Shown: positions 1 through 9,821, numbered from the stretch's first letter. The stretch: DNA of 64,000 nucleotides from G963422275 sp963422275 (GCA_963422275.1 OY729418.1:1798001-1862000); one strand, 5' to 3'. The notes: generated by a model not told the origin, from the sequence alone. Translations and numbers: made by a program.

Positions 1-252
1 CCTGTGGCACGAATGCCATCCTGTCTTGTTGCGAGGAGCATGAAGTCATTCCAGCGGTTCCGCCGAAGCGCAACCGCAAGCGCCCCGGAGCGCATGATGT
101 CGATCTCTGCCGGCCCTGGCATTTGGTGGAGAACGCCTTTCTGTAGCTCAAGCGCTGGCGTGGGATTGCCACGCGATGCGCCAGGAATGCCGCATCGTTA
201 TCTTGCCGCGGTGCAGATCCGGTGTCTGGCGCTCCGGGCCGGTATTTCATGA
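1..252 (+). pseudogene. IS5-family transposase, C-terminal relic
   Basis: The translation has the usual end of an IS5-family DDE transposase: VENAFL, then LKRWRGIATR, then the terminal LAAVQIRCLAL...GIS. The reading is broken by an in-frame TAG at 144-146 between FL and LKRW, and by a small insertion near 205, since the last 16 residues lie in another frame from the first part. The rest of the element lies outside the window or is lost. What is visible cannot be functional. Confidence 0.6.
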
Positions 253-553
253 CGACACTATCTAGCACGTCGCCGAAGACGAAGCCCGCGTACTCGCCGA
301 TGGCGAGGTGGTCGGCGGCCTGTACCGCCACCCCGACATCCTTAATGCGGGCGACGTCTCCTGCGTCATCCACCTCATCGAAGACCCGCGCGGCGCGGCG
401 CGCGTTCACGACCGCTCGCGTTTGTGCGAGGTAGCCCGGCCTTCGCTCATTCCCGACACCGTGCGGGCGGAACCTCAGAAAGGTGGTGGTGGTGCAGGTG
501 GAGAGAATACGCTCTCCGCTGTGACGCCAACTAAATCTCAGGGAGCCAAGCTC
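253..553. other. Degraded coding remnant, no intact gene
   Basis: An open stretch on the plus strand at about 283-440 reads as protein-like sequence (GLYRHPDILNAGDV, then IHLIEDPRG) but has no start codon and joins no complete gene. I do not recognise the family. The rest holds nothing I can support. Confidence 0.3.
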
Positions 554-915
554 ATGACCTTCGATATCGACATCCTCAACGCCTAGGTCCGCAGATTCGA
601 CCGCTCCGTCGACCGGCTCACCCCGGAGATGCGCGACTCCATCGCCGAACAGTACCGCAGCATCACCGGCGAGATCTGGCGTCCCAGGCGCGGCAGCCAC
701 ACCAGCCAGACCGGAAAGCTGATCTCCGCCGCGCACCAGATGGTGTGCAAGCCCGACTAGCAGCGCCACGGACGGGCCGCATCGTTCCGGCGCAACGACG
801 AGCTGCTCGACCTCATGCCGAAGGGCGTCGTCGCCTTCCCCGGCTCGGGCATCACCGACAACCTCGTCGAGAAGGCCACGCAGCTCGGATTCCCCGCACC
901 GCCTGTACGCGGTGC
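554..915 (+). pseudogene. DUF2493-like (SLOG superfamily) gene remnant with two amber stops
   Basis: From ATG 554 the frame reads MTFDIDILNA, then TAG at 584-586, continues through a stretch rich in charged residues, meets a second TAG at 758-760, and ends with a motif typical of DUF2493 proteins: FRRNDELL, then GVVAFPGSGITDNLVEKA, then LGFP. Replacing each TAG by CAG gives continuous protein, so two C-to-T changes explain both breaks. DUF2493 proteins are common on plasmids and integrative elements; their exact role is not established. The end after LGFP is frameshifted. The family call rests on remembered motifs only. Confidence 0.45.
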
Positions 916-1720
916 CCCTCTGCTCGGCGGAACATGTGCGGCCGCGCGTATGCGCTTAGGGAACTCTCCCGGCCGCGGTGCGCCATGTGTGATGAACGCC
1001 GCCGCCGACTTGCGCCAGGACACGCGTTTTGTTACCTCTGTCCCTTGGACGACAACGCGGAACGCGCTCAGGTGTCGCGGCCCGGTCGTCTCGCTCAATC
1101 GCCGCGGCGGCTCCAAACCCTTGCAGCGCCGGCGCTTCAAGCCGGTAACGGTGTGCAGGGCAGCCTTGCCTCTCTCGACCCCAATAGGGGTTGATATTCT
1201 CACACCCCACGTAGCAGGCTGCCGGTGTAGCCCAAGCGCGCGTCTGGCATATTTCCCCTGCGCCTTCAACGACATGGAGCATCTGGCGCTTGCCGGGAAA
1301 AATCGCGCCCGATCGGTGGCGCGGAGCGCTCAGATTGAGTGCTGGAATTCAGCGGCCGAATTAACGCCTTGCAAACCGTGCGCCCGACCGGGCGTTTCGC
1401 GTGTGCCGAGAGCATACGTGTTGGTCGAGGAGACTTCCTGCCGGACACTCAAACTGACTGCGCGCGGGGTTGCGATCTGTGTTGACGGCCACAGCGGCCT
1501 GAGCACATGCGAAGCCTCCGTCCGAGCCATTTTCCGTCTCGGGTACGGGCAAACCAGTGTCGAACTCGCCCGTGAGTCGTATCCAACTTCCATGGTACCC
1601 GGCCCCAGAACGTTGGCGAGACGCTCGTGGAGTTTCGCGAATCCGTGAGGTGGCCTCGGTTGAAGCGGGCGGTGGAAGCCCTTATGGTAGATGGGTTGCA
1701 AATCTTCTATCGAGAATGTG
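916..1720. other. Non-coding or fully degraded sequence
   Basis: About 800 bases without a supportable gene. Open frames exist on both strands, but none has a recognisable motif or a convincing start. It separates the DUF2493 remnant from the vapBC locus. Confidence 0.4.
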
Positions 1721-1978
1721 ATGAGCCTCAACATCAAGAATGACGAGACCTGTTCGCTTGCGAGCGAGTTCGCAAGTTTGACGGGTGAGACGATGACGGG
1801 CGCAATCACCGTCGCGCTGCGCGAGCGCCTGGAACGCGAGCAGCGCAAACGCAGCGTCGCGAGCCGTGCCCGCAAGCTTAGGGCCATCGCCGAACGCTGC
1901 GCGACGCTCATGGGGCCGGGACCGCCGGCTGTCGAACATGGTGATCTGCTCTATGACGATCAGGGGCTGCCCAAGTAA
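1721..1978 (+). CDS. vapB: VapB-type antitoxin (PSK/Rv0623-like)
   Basis: An 85-residue protein starting MSLNIKNDETCSLASEFASL, followed by TGETMTGAITVALRERLERE, the hallmark of the Rv0623/PSK-type VapB antitoxins. The N-terminal half forms the DNA-binding part; the charged C-terminal tail (LYDDQGLPK) is the usual toxin-binding segment. The start at 1721 is chosen over an upstream ATG at 1691 because MSLNI aligns with family N-termini. The gene appears intact. Its partner vapC follows directly and is broken, so this antitoxin is probably left without an active toxin, although it may still repress its promoter. Confidence 0.85.
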   Translation: MSLNIKNDETCSLASEFASLTGETMTGAITVALRERLEREQRKRSVASRARKLRAIAERCATLMGPGPPAVEHGDLLYDDQGLPK

Positions 1979-2390
1979 TCGCCGACAGCTCCGCACTGCT
2001 CGCGGTTCTGAATCGGGAACCCGATGCCGATCGCTTCGAGAACGCGATTCTGACAGCATCGCCTTGCCGTATGTCGGTGGCGAACATGCTGGAAGCATCG
2101 ATCGTGGTCGAGGGCTGCGGCGGGGCGGATGCGGGCCACGAGTTGGACGCATTCCTAGAGCACGCTGAAATCGAGCCCGCGCCGGTGACGGCGGAGCACC
2201 TTGATGCGTGCGGCAAGCTTGGAGGCGGTTCGGCAAGGGCAGGCATCCGGCCGCCCTGAACTTTGGCGACTGCTTCGCCTATGCGCTCGCCCAGGTGTCC
2301 GGCGAGCTGCTGTTGTACAGGGGCGACGACTTCGCGCGCACCGATATCCCGGCGGCCCTGCCGCACTCGGCAGGTATTCCCGGCACATGA
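1975..2390 (+). pseudogene. vapC: VapC-type PIN-domain toxin, frameshifted and lacking a clear start
   Basis: The sequence overlapping the vapB stop reads VIADSSALLAVLNREPDADRF, the N-terminal PIN strand with the catalytic Asp, and runs to about 2205 (VTAEHLDA). The rest of the protein is in another frame from about 2208: WRRFGKGRHPAALNFGDCFAYALA, then YRGDDFARTDI, with the conserved NFGDCFAYA and GDDF acidic motifs. No ATG, GTG or TTG sits at the expected start; the first codons at 1975 are GTA ATC. With a frameshift near 2205 and no good start, the ribonuclease should be inactive. Confidence 0.8.
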
Positions 2391-2473
2391 CGACCGGCCG
2401 GCCCTTCTAGGGAAGCCTGTTCGCCGACGGTTTCCTTCGGGAATCGATCGAAGGGCTTGCAGATTGGGACGAC

Positions 2474-2930
2474 ATGTCAGATGTGGCGCTCGACCATCTC
2501 AAGGCCGCGTTACGCCGCTTGTTCGACGGCTTTCCCACGAATCGTTCGCCCAACGAGAGCCAGACCGAGGACGATCTGATTTGGCCCGTTCTGACCCGGC
2601 TCGGCTGGACGGAGAGTCTCAGGCAGCAGAATCTGTCAGCGCGCGGCCGCGAGGATGTTCCGGACGGCTTGTTGTTCGCCGATTCCGGCGCGAAGCAGCG
2701 CGCCAATGCCTTCGCCGAGGACTGGAGACGCTATGAGCACGGCATGGCGGTCGTGGAGTCGAAACGGTGGCTTCGACCGCTCGACCGCCGCTCGGGGCTA
2801 CGGGGCGAGGAGTCCGCACCGTCCACCCAGATGTTGCGGTACCTCCGGCGCATCGACGACCTGACCACGGGCAAGCTCCGCTGGGGCATCCTCACCGCAG
2901 ATGCAGGCACCTTGGCAAGGAAGAAGAATG
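2474..2930 (+). pseudogene. N-terminal fragment of a restriction-modification enzyme
   Basis: The first ~145 residues resemble the N-terminus of large Eco57I/type IIG-like restriction-methylation proteins: ESQTEDDLIWPVLTRLGW, then REDVPDGLLFAD, then YRRIDDL-like sequence and GKLRWGILT. The similarity stops near 2915-2930, after which the frame runs into low-GC sequence and an IS5 element starting at 3045. The nuclease-like N-terminal part is present, but the methylase and specificity parts are gone. The ATG at 2474 begins with MSDVALDHLKAALRRLF. Family assignment comes from motif memory. Confidence 0.55.
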
Positions 2931-3044
2931 GAAATACGAGAATAAAAACAGCTCTCTACGATACATCCGTCCGCTTGTGCGCCCCATCCCCCGGATGCCG
3001 CAGAGCTGACCCATTTTACATTATCTTAGACATAGTTTTTCTAG

Positions 3045-4071
3045 GGAACCTCTGATTTGGGGAGTTTTTCTGGTTTTGGCTGCGGAAACTGCCCTTCCCG
3101 GCTGCGCCGGTCGGGTTTCGGCGGGCGAAACCGCCGCCGTTTCAGCCCTCGCGAGGCCGGTCCGGCAAATCCCAGATACGCTTCTTCCCTGTCATGACAG
3201 GGAAGGCTGGGCAATCATCAGGTTCGAGAAGCCCAAAAGCAGCGCAAGCCGCTGCACGTTCCTTTTCAGCCCTCGATGGCGAACCATGTCATAGCCGAAC
3301 ACCCGCTCGCGATCCGGAACGGATGCTCCATCCACACCCGCATCCGGGCCTTCGCCGTCTCTGCCTTGGCCGCCGCGCTGACCCGGGGGCATGGCAATCT
3401 GCCACGACACCTCGCGATGCGCGTGCTCCGCACGCTTCCCGACCCCGCGATATCCGGCGTCAGCCCGGACTTGCTCCTCCTCGCCGTGCAGAAGTTGGCC
3501 CGAAGGTGTCAGGTCGTGAACGTTGACGGCCGTTCCCTCCAGGTGGCGCGCCAGACCCCGGGGACCGGTGCCGATGTGCAGCTTCATCCCGAAATGCCAC
3601 TGGTTCCCCTTCTTCGTCTGGTGCATCTCCGGATCTCGGGCATGCTCTCGTTCCCGGTCGACGACGGCACCGAGATGATGGTAGCGTCAACGATGCCGCC
3701 CTTCTTCAGCAGACCCTACCCCTCGGCCAGATGATCCCGGATCTCCCGAACAGAAGCTGCGCCAGTCCGTGGTGATCCAGCCGGCGGGGGAAGTCGGGAC
3801 CGTCGTCTCGTCCGGCACCTTCTCCGGACTCACCCCGGCAAAGCGCCGGATGCTCTCCACCTAGCAAGCAGGTCCTCCATCGTCGGGTCGCTCAGGTTGC
3901 AGAACGGCTTAACGCAGTGCACGCGCAGCATCGCATTCGAGGCTTGCAAAGGTTAATTGCCGAAGGCGCTGCATGTCGTGATTCCCCGAAACAAAGCTGC
4001 GGTGCAAGACAGCAGGCGCACCCTGGGTCCACAATGTCACGCCCATATATCACGCTGTATTCAGAGGTTCC
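3045..4071 (-). mobile_element. IS5-family (IS1106-like) element, degraded
   Basis: The element is bounded by inverted termini GGAACCTCTGA at 3045-3055 and TCAGAGGTTCC at 4061-4071, giving 1,027 bp. It encodes a transposase on the minus strand. Partial copies of the same left end lie at 18696 and 58771. No clear target duplication is visible. It sits between the truncated restriction-modification fragment and the methyltransferase at 4195. Confidence 0.8.
3192..4010 (-). pseudogene. IS5-family transposase, frameshifted
   Basis: The clear half is 3192-3626, reading MHQTKKGNQWHFGMKLHIG, then LLHGEEEQVRADAGYRGV, then VSWQIAMPPG and LFAL-type ending (LLLGFSNLMIA). These are the DDE-domain blocks of IS1106-like transposases. 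The N-terminal half, 3626 to about 4010, is present in other frames (VHCVKPFCNLSD, EDLLAR) with several breaks. It should not make an active transposase. Confidence 0.75.
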
Positions 4072-4194
4072 TTAAGCGTTATAAGACCGAGCCAGCGAGA
4101 GGCACAACGGTCTAAGGGAGGACGCGGTGCGTCAATTGCACAAGACCGAAGGAAACGCGGAAGGCAAGCAGACTAACTACGGGAGGTTGGAATC

Positions 4195-5064
4195 GTGATT
4201 CTCCAAGGGGATTTTCTAAAGGTGTCCCAGACGTGGGGGCATGGAGAAGAATTTGACGTGATCATTGCTGACCCACCATACAACATCGGCAAGAACTTCG
4301 GCAATGATTCGGATAGGCGCCCCCTAGAAGACTACCTGAATTGGAGTGAACAGTGGATGGACATCTGTTTCCGGCATCTTGCCGATGACGGGATCATGTA
4401 TGTTTATGGCTTTTCTGAAATATTGGCGCGGATTGCTGTACGTTTTCCGATTGAAAAACAGCGCTGGCTGATCTGGCACTATACAAACAAGACAGTTCCC
4501 CGCCTGAAATTCTGGCAACGATCGCACGAATCAATTCTGTGTCTATGGAAAGCCAATCGCCCCGCATTGCAGATCGACCAGATACGCGAAAAATACTCTG
4601 ATCACTATCTCAAATGCATCGGCAAGCCGAGACGCGAGACCAAGTGTCGGTACAACAGAAATGGCAACCAAAGCACCTATAACGGGCATGAAAACGGGGC
4701 ATTGCCGCGCGATGTTCTGAAAATTCCTGCACTTGCGGGAGGCGCGGGGCGTAGTGAACGATGGTTTTTATGCCGAACCTGCAGGCACAGGATACTTCCG
4801 CCTGCAATGCTGCCCGCCCACGATGGGCATGACATCCTCAAGCATCCGACACAGAAACCGATGAAGCTGACGTGCAAACTGATGCTGTCCCGCGTCAACG
4901 GAACAGGTGGGCGTGTACTCATCCCATTTGCAGGATCCGGGTCTGAATGTGTGGTGGCTAAGTGCCTAGGCTTGGAATTCATAGGAGTCGAGCTAAATAC
5001 GGAGTATGCCGAATTTGCTCGCAAGTGGCTCGCGCACAAGGAAGCATTGTCATGTATCGCCTGA
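4195..5064 (+). CDS. Type II DNA methyltransferase
   Basis: A 289-residue adenine-N6 or cytosine-N4 methyltransferase. The catalytic motif IV DPPYNIGKNFG is near residue 27, followed by the target-recognition middle, and the S-adenosylmethionine-binding motif I (IPFAGSGSECVVAKCLG) lies near residue 243. That is the motif IV-before-I order of the beta class. HPTQKP, a typical conserved block, comes just before. The GTG start at 4195 is supported by GGGAGG 6 bases upstream. The partner restriction gene follows 8 bases after the stop and is broken, so this enzyme probably now acts as a solitary methylase. The recognition sequence cannot be read from the protein. Confidence 0.88.
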   Translation: MILQGDFLKVSQTWGHGEEFDVIIADPPYNIGKNFGNDSDRRPLEDYLNWSEQWMDICFRHLADDGIMYVYGFSEILARIAVRFPIEKQRWLIWHYTNKTVPRLKFWQRSHESILCLWKANRPALQIDQIREKYSDHYLKCIGKPRRETKCRYNRNGNQSTYNGHENGALPRDVLKIPALAGGAGRSERWFLCRTCRHRILPPAMLPAHDGHDILKHPTQKPMKLTCKLMLSRVNGTGGRVLIPFAGSGSECVVAKCLGLEFIGVELNTEYAEFARKWLAHKEALSCIA

Positions 5065-5072
5065 CGGATTGA

Positions 5073-6163
5073 ATGAGACAGCATTTGCGGAAAGACTTAC
5101 GCGCCGATCACGAAATCTTTCAAGGCGGACGCTGTTCGGGATGGGAATTGGAAGAATTATTTGTTCGGGCGATAAAATCCGATACTACGGCACAGCATCA
5201 TGTTTTATGGAAAGAAGCGGGAAACGACGCGAATGCGGATATTCTGGTGCGGACTAATGGCGTGGAATACCCGATACAGATCAAGTCGGGGCAGGTGAAG
5301 AATGAGCAACGAACTCATGGCGGGGTATTGGTTCTGTCAGGCTACCGGTTAACCAGGTTCGAGGGAAATTTCGAGAAAATGACAGAGTTTCTGAATGATT
5401 TGCCTGCTCCCATCATAGCTGTACCGTGCAAAAAAAGGATGACCAGAACGGGCGAACGTACGAATATCGCATCGCCTACATAAAGAAAGGCTCTGTTCGC
5501 ACTTCACAGGCGCAGGTGCTGCACTTGGTTCCGACTTGCATTGACCATGGGGAGCAAAACAATGAACCGGGCGCGGTTTCGGGACTGGGTTTCCAGCATC
5601 GATGAGCTGACGGCGGCGCGGTGTCCCGGGGCAAGTCAAGTGGTCTGCGCCGCTATCGCTGCAAGTCCTGCGGCCGGACTTTCGGCGCTCTCACCGGCAC
5701 GGCGCGGTCCGGGCTGCACCGCAAGGAGCGGTGGCTGTCCTTTGCCGCGTTGCTGCCATCGGCCCGCCGCCGAGCGGGTGCGCGGGGCCGTGCATATCCA
5801 GACGGCCACCAGCCGCCACAGCCAGATCAAGGGCTTCCTGCGGCGCTTCCGCGGCATCGCCACCAAATGCCTGGACAGCTATCTGAGGTGGTTCCATCTC
5901 GTCGTCCTCGACAGGCATCCATCGCCAAGAGCCTGCCTCGCAGTCGCCAGCACCAGACCAAGCCTGCGAATCGCGAATTGAGCCTAAAGAAAACAGTGCT
6001 CACCGGAGCATTGGCGAATGCGTGGTGCAAGAAGGGAGCGCTATGGAGACAGACTTTAGATAACGGAGTATTGTTGTTGCTGACTGAGAAGATGAGTTGG
6101 CAGATATGGTGGCATGTGCCACTTGATCAAGTCGAATTAGTCGATGAAATCAGGATTGCGTGA
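5073..6163 (+). pseudogene. Cognate restriction endonuclease, split by an IS1595-like element and a poly-A frameshift
   Basis: The first part reads WELEELFVRAIKSD, then AGNDANADILVRTNGVEYPIQIKSG, which looks like a PD-(D/E)XK nuclease core (an acidic residue, then QIK). At the seven-A run 5430-5436 the frame shifts; one more A gives KKKDDQNGRTYEYRIAYIKK, in frame with what follows. At 5489 a 496-bp IS1595-type element is inserted. Beyond it, from 5993, the gene resumes in the same frame (TVLTGALANAW to ELVDEIRIA, stop 6161-6163). Removing the element and one copy of its target duplication gives about 196 residues. Function is inferred from position after the methyltransferase. Confidence 0.75.
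5489..5984 (+). mobile_element. IS1595-family element, internally deleted
   Basis: Terminal inverted repeats are GGCTCTGTTCGCACTTCACA at 5489 and its imperfect complement ending GCGAATTGAGCC at 5984. Exact 8-bp target duplications (TAAAGAAA) flank it at 5481-5488 and 5985-5992, the length usual for IS1595. Pieces of the transposase remain: RARFRDWVSSIDELTA, the zinc-ribbon part LRRYRCKSCGRTFGALTGT, and the C-terminal SRHSQIKGFLRRFRGIATK. They lie in different frames with deletions, so the element is non-autonomous. Confidence 0.9.
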
Positions 6164-6166
6164 TAG

Positions 6167-6384
6167 TGGGATGGATTTCCTCATGGCGATGGTTTTCGTG
6201 CGCGTGGAGTGGGTTCCGGTGCGCTCGGCTAGCGAGAGCGAGATACTGCGCTTCCTGATCTTGGCGGAGCCGGCTCATCGGGGACTGAAGCCACTGTCGG
6301 TAGGCGCAGCCGTCCGCTGGCAATCGCAGAACCGGCTCTGAAGACCGCAAAGCCACTTGCTAGCCAGCTTTCGCGATGGTCTTA
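6167..6384 (+). repeat. Short repeat family A, 5'-truncated copy
   Basis: This stretch matches copies at 27482, 55143 and 58231 (minus). It shares GATGGATTT-TCATGG, then ATCGGGGACTGAA, then the end CTTTCGCGATGGTCTTA, equivalent to the TTTCGCAACGATCTTA terminus seen at 27795. Its left part is missing. It encodes no complete protein. Confidence 0.6.
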
Positions 6385-6705
6385 TGAAGTCATTTGTGAT
6401 GCAATGTTGGCGAACGCTCCAATAGACGTTCCAATGCACGGTTGCGAGTGATCAAGGCCCGATGGCATGTGTTGTTGCGCAGCCTATTCATGCGGTGAAA
6501 GTTGTTGGCCTTCCCGCATCTCGGAAAACCTGTCTCCGTTTCACTCTATCGGGACAGCAGATTTGATGCAGACGCTCGCCTATTCGTCGGGAAGTTAAGT
6601 TGCTAACTGAATCCGCTGAGTGCAGTAACGCATGATCAGCTAGCCAACCTTGCCAAGGGAAAAGCGTGTAACAGCCTGTATCGGGCTTCAGGAGCCACAA
6701 CATGA
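6385..6705. other. Intergenic, no gene seen
   Basis: No supportable gene. It lies downstream of dnaJ on the minus strand. A short inverted pair around CCTG...CAGG near 6677 is too weak to call a terminator. Confidence 0.4.
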
Positions 6706-7830
6706 TTATCCCCATAGATTCTTCTTCACCTTCTTGAAGAAATTGTCTTCTTGTGGGTTGTTGCGCGTGCCAATCTGCTCGAATTCTCTCAGTAGCTCCT
6801 TCTGCCGGGAGTTCAGATTGACTGGAGTTTCGACAACCAATTCAATGTACATGTCACCGTAACTCCTCCTTCCTCGCAACTTGGGCATCCCCTTTTCTGC
6901 GAGTCTCATCCTCTTGCCCGTCTGGCTTCCGGCCGGGACCTGGACCTTGCCGCGCCCGCCGCTGATGGTTGGAACCTCGACCTCGCCACCGAGCGCGGCA
7001 GTGGCGAACGAAATCGGGATCGCGCAACCCAAGTCGGCACCCGAACGTTCAAAAATGTCATCCTCGGCGACTTCCACGAAAATATAGAGATCTCCAGGAG
7101 GTCCCCCTCGAATTCCTGCGTCCCCCCGTCCGCTTAGCCGGATCCTGGTTCCGGTCTCGACCCCCTGAGGAATCTCCACGTCTATGGTTTGGTCCTTGTT
7201 CAGCCGACCGGCACCGGCACAGCTTCTGCAGGGGTTTCGGATAACTTGTCCTTGGCCTCCGCACGCCGGGCATGTCCGCTCGATCGTGAAGAACCCTTGC
7301 TGAGCCCGCACTTTCCCTGTTCCCGAGCAGGTGGAGCAAGGAGACGGGTTCGCTCCATGCTCGGTGCCCTTTCCGTCGCAGGCTTCGCAATTCGCCGCTG
7401 CGCCAACCGTGACCCGCTTCTTTAGGCCGTTGTAAGCCTGCTCCAGGGTAATTCGGAGGTTGTAACGGAGGTCATTCCCTTGGGCGGAACGAGGGCGTCC
7501 GGAACGCCGCCCCCCCATGATGTCGCCGAACAGATCGTCAAAGACATCGGAGAAAGCGGATGTGAACTCTCCCGGATGCGCAAAACCCGCGCCGCCACCA
7601 GATGCGTTGAAGGCTTCGTGTCCGAACTGGTCGTACAGCTGTTTTTTCTTGGGATCTTTAAGAACGTCGTAGGCTTCGTTTACGACCTTGAACTGGGCCT
7701 CGGCCCGTGGATTGTCCTTATTTTGATCCGGGTGGAGCTCTCGGGCTTTTCGGCGGTAGGCCTTCTTCAACTCGTCTGAAGAAGCGCCCTTGGAAACTCC
7801 GAGGACGCTGTAATAGTCATCTTTGGCCAT
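6706..7830 (-). CDS. dnaJ: Chaperone DnaJ (Hsp40)
   Basis: A 374-residue type I Hsp40 co-chaperone that delivers substrates to DnaK and stimulates its ATPase in the cytoplasm. All domains are present: the J-domain at residues 1-70 with HPD (ELHPDQNKD), a Gly/Phe-rich linker (GGGAGFAHPGEF), four CXXCXGXG zinc-binding repeats at about 146-205 (CEACDGKG, CSTCSGTG, CPACGGQG, CRSCAGAG), and the C-terminal substrate-binding beta domains. It lies 62 bases after dnaK in the same direction and probably shares its heat-shock promoter. Confidence 0.97.
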   Translation of the reverse strand: MAKDDYYSVLGVSKGASSDELKKAYRRKARELHPDQNKDNPRAEAQFKVVNEAYDVLKDPKKKQLYDQFGHEAFNASGGGAGFAHPGEFTSAFSDVFDDLFGDIMGGRRSGRPRSAQGNDLRYNLRITLEQAYNGLKKRVTVGAAANCEACDGKGTEHGANPSPCSTCSGTGKVRAQQGFFTIERTCPACGGQGQVIRNPCRSCAGAGRLNKDQTIDVEIPQGVETGTRIRLSGRGDAGIRGGPPGDLYIFVEVAEDDIFERSGADLGCAIPISFATAALGGEVEVPTISGGRGKVQVPAGSQTGKRMRLAEKGMPKLRGRRSYGDMYIELVVETPVNLNSRQKELLREFEQIGTRNNPQEDNFFKKVKKNLWG

Positions 7831-7892
7831 TTATGTGTTGCTCGCCGAACAATACCGGGAAACTTGGCCTGCGATCACTGTCACTTTGACCG

Positions 7893-9821
7893 TCAGGGCT
7901 TCTTGTCACTATCCACGTCTTCGAAGTCGGCATCGACAACGTTCTTTTCACTCTTTGAAGCGTCAGTGTTGCCATTCGCCGAACTGTTCGCAGTTTCCTC
8001 AGAAGCTTCCTTCTGCTGGGCCTCGTAGATCGCCTGACCAAGTTTCATTGCTGCATCGGTGAGGTTCTGGATGCCGGAGCGGATCTTGGCGACATCGTCT
8101 TTCTTGAGGGTCTCTTCAAGAGCGCCCATTGCCAGCTCGATCGCCTCGACCGTTGCAGCGTCTACCTTGTCGCTGTGCTCCTCGATTGATTTCTTCGTTG
8201 AGTGCACAAGTGCCTCGCCTTGGTTCTTCGCCTCCACAAGCTCCTTTCGCTCCCGGTCCGCCTCCGCGTTGGCCTCTGCATCTGTGACCATCTTCTCGAT
8301 GTCCTCGTCGGAAAGCCCTCCAGACGCTTGAATCGTTATCTTTTGCTCACGGCCCGTACCCTTGTCCTTGGCGGAAACCGAGACGATTCCATTGGCGTCA
8401 ATGTCGAAAGTAACCTCGATCTGCGGCACCCCGCGGGGTGCCGGTGGAATTTCCTCCAAGTTGAACTGACCCAGAAGTTTGTTGTGCTCGGCGATTTCGC
8501 GCTCGCCTTGAAAAACTCGAATGGTTACGGCACCCTGATTGTCTTCAGCTGTCGAGAATGTCTGGGACTTCTTCGTCGGAATGGTCGTGTTCCTCTCGAT
8601 AAGGCGCGTGAACACGCCACCGAGTGTCTCAATTCCAAGCGAGAGCGGAGTCACATCGAGCAGAACGACATCCTTGACGTCGCCTTTCAGCACTCCGGCC
8701 TGGATCGCCGCGCCCATGGCAACAACCTCGTCCGGGTTGACGCCTTTGTGTGGATTCTTGCCAAAGAACGAGGTGACCTCCTCGATTACTCTCGGCATTC
8801 TCGTCATTCCACCAACCAGCACGACTTCGTCGATATCGCTCTTGGTCAGTCCGGCATCCTTCAGCGCGGCCGCGCAAGGTCTGAGCGACTTCTTGATCAG
8901 GTCGCCCACAAGGCTTTCGAGCTTGGCCCTAGTGAGTTTCACGACAAGATGGAGAGGTTGGCCGCCGTTCGGGTCCATGGAGATGAATGGTTGATTGATC
9001 TCAGTCTGATGGCTGGATGAAAGCTCGATTTTCGCTTTTTCAGACGCTTCCTTGAGCCGCTGCAGTGCCATCTTGTCCTTTGTGAGATCGACGCCATTCT
9101 CCTTCTTGAACTCGTCAGCCAAGTGGCGGACGATGCACATGTCGAAGTCTTCTCCGCCAAGATATGTATCGCCATTGGTCGCCTTGACCTCGAAGAGTCC
9201 CTCGTCGATTTCGAGGATCGTAATGTCGAAAGTTCCGCCGCCGAGGTCATAGACAGCGATGACTTTTGTTTCCTTTTTTTCCAGCCCGTAGGCGAGAGCT
9301 GCAGCAGTTGGCTCGTTGATGATTCTAAGGACTTCAAGCCCGGCGATCTTGCCTGCATCCTTGGTGGCTTGCCGCTGAGCGTCGTTGAAATACGCCGGCA
9401 CCGTAATGACGGCGTGGGTAACCGGTTCACCGAGATAGCTTTCGGCGGTCTCTTTCATTTTCTGGAGGATGAATGCAGAAAGCTGGGCCGGAGAATAGTT
9501 CTCGCCGCGCACCTTCACCCACGCGTCCCCGTTGCCACCGTCCACGACCGAAAACGGCAGATTTTTCTTGTCCTTGGCAAGATAGGAGTCGTCAAACCGC
9601 CTTCCGATCAGTCTCTTGACCGCGAAGATTGTATTGTCGGGATTGGTAACTGCCTGGCGTTTGGCCGACTGGCCGACCAATTTCTCGTTGTCGGTGAACG
9701 CGACAATAGAGGGTGTTGTCCTAGCACCTTCGGAGTTCTCCACGACCTTTGGCTGTGGGCCTTCCATAATCGACACGCAAGAGTTGGTCGTTCCGAGGTC
9801 AATACCAATAACCTTACTCAT
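7893..9821 (-). CDS. dnaK: Chaperone DnaK (Hsp70)
   Basis: A full-length 642-residue Hsp70. The nucleotide-binding domain begins MSKVIGIDLGTTNSCV and includes AVYDLGGGTFDITI and the VLVGGMTRMPRV phosphate-binding loop. The interdomain linker VLLDVTPLS is followed by the peptide-binding beta-sandwich and the helical lid, ending in an acidic tail (DADFEDVDSDKKP). A purine-rich ribosome site (GAGGATGAG) precedes the ATG. The gene is followed by dnaJ and preceded by a sigma-32-type promoter at 9932-9962. It is one of the few clearly core genes of this end of the window. Confidence 0.98.
   Translation of the reverse strand: MSKVIGIDLGTTNSCVSIMEGPQPKVVENSEGARTTPSIVAFTDNEKLVGQSAKRQAVTNPDNTIFAVKRLIGRRFDDSYLAKDKKNLPFSVVDGGNGDAWVKVRGENYSPAQLSAFILQKMKETAESYLGEPVTHAVITVPAYFNDAQRQATKDAGKIAGLEVLRIINEPTAAALAYGLEKKETKVIAVYDLGGGTFDITILEIDEGLFEVKATNGDTYLGGEDFDMCIVRHLADEFKKENGVDLTKDKMALQRLKEASEKAKIELSSSHQTEINQPFISMDPNGGQPLHLVVKLTRAKLESLVGDLIKKSLRPCAAALKDAGLTKSDIDEVVLVGGMTRMPRVIEEVTSFFGKNPHKGVNPDEVVAMGAAIQAGVLKGDVKDVVLLDVTPLSLGIETLGGVFTRLIERNTTIPTKKSQTFSTAEDNQGAVTIRVFQGEREIAEHNKLLGQFNLEEIPPAPRGVPQIEVTFDIDANGIVSVSAKDKGTGREQKITIQASGGLSDEDIEKMVTDAEANAEADRERKELVEAKNQGEALVHSTKKSIEEHSDKVDAATVEAIELAMGALEETLKKDDVAKIRSGIQNLTDAAMKLGQAIYEAQQKEASEETANSSANGNTDASKSEKNVVDADFEDVDSDKKP

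Noticed and set aside
815..1648. A 277-codon plus-strand frame
   Set aside because: Only its first ~30 codons are DUF2493-like; the rest is unlike any protein family I know and has no start or ribosome site.
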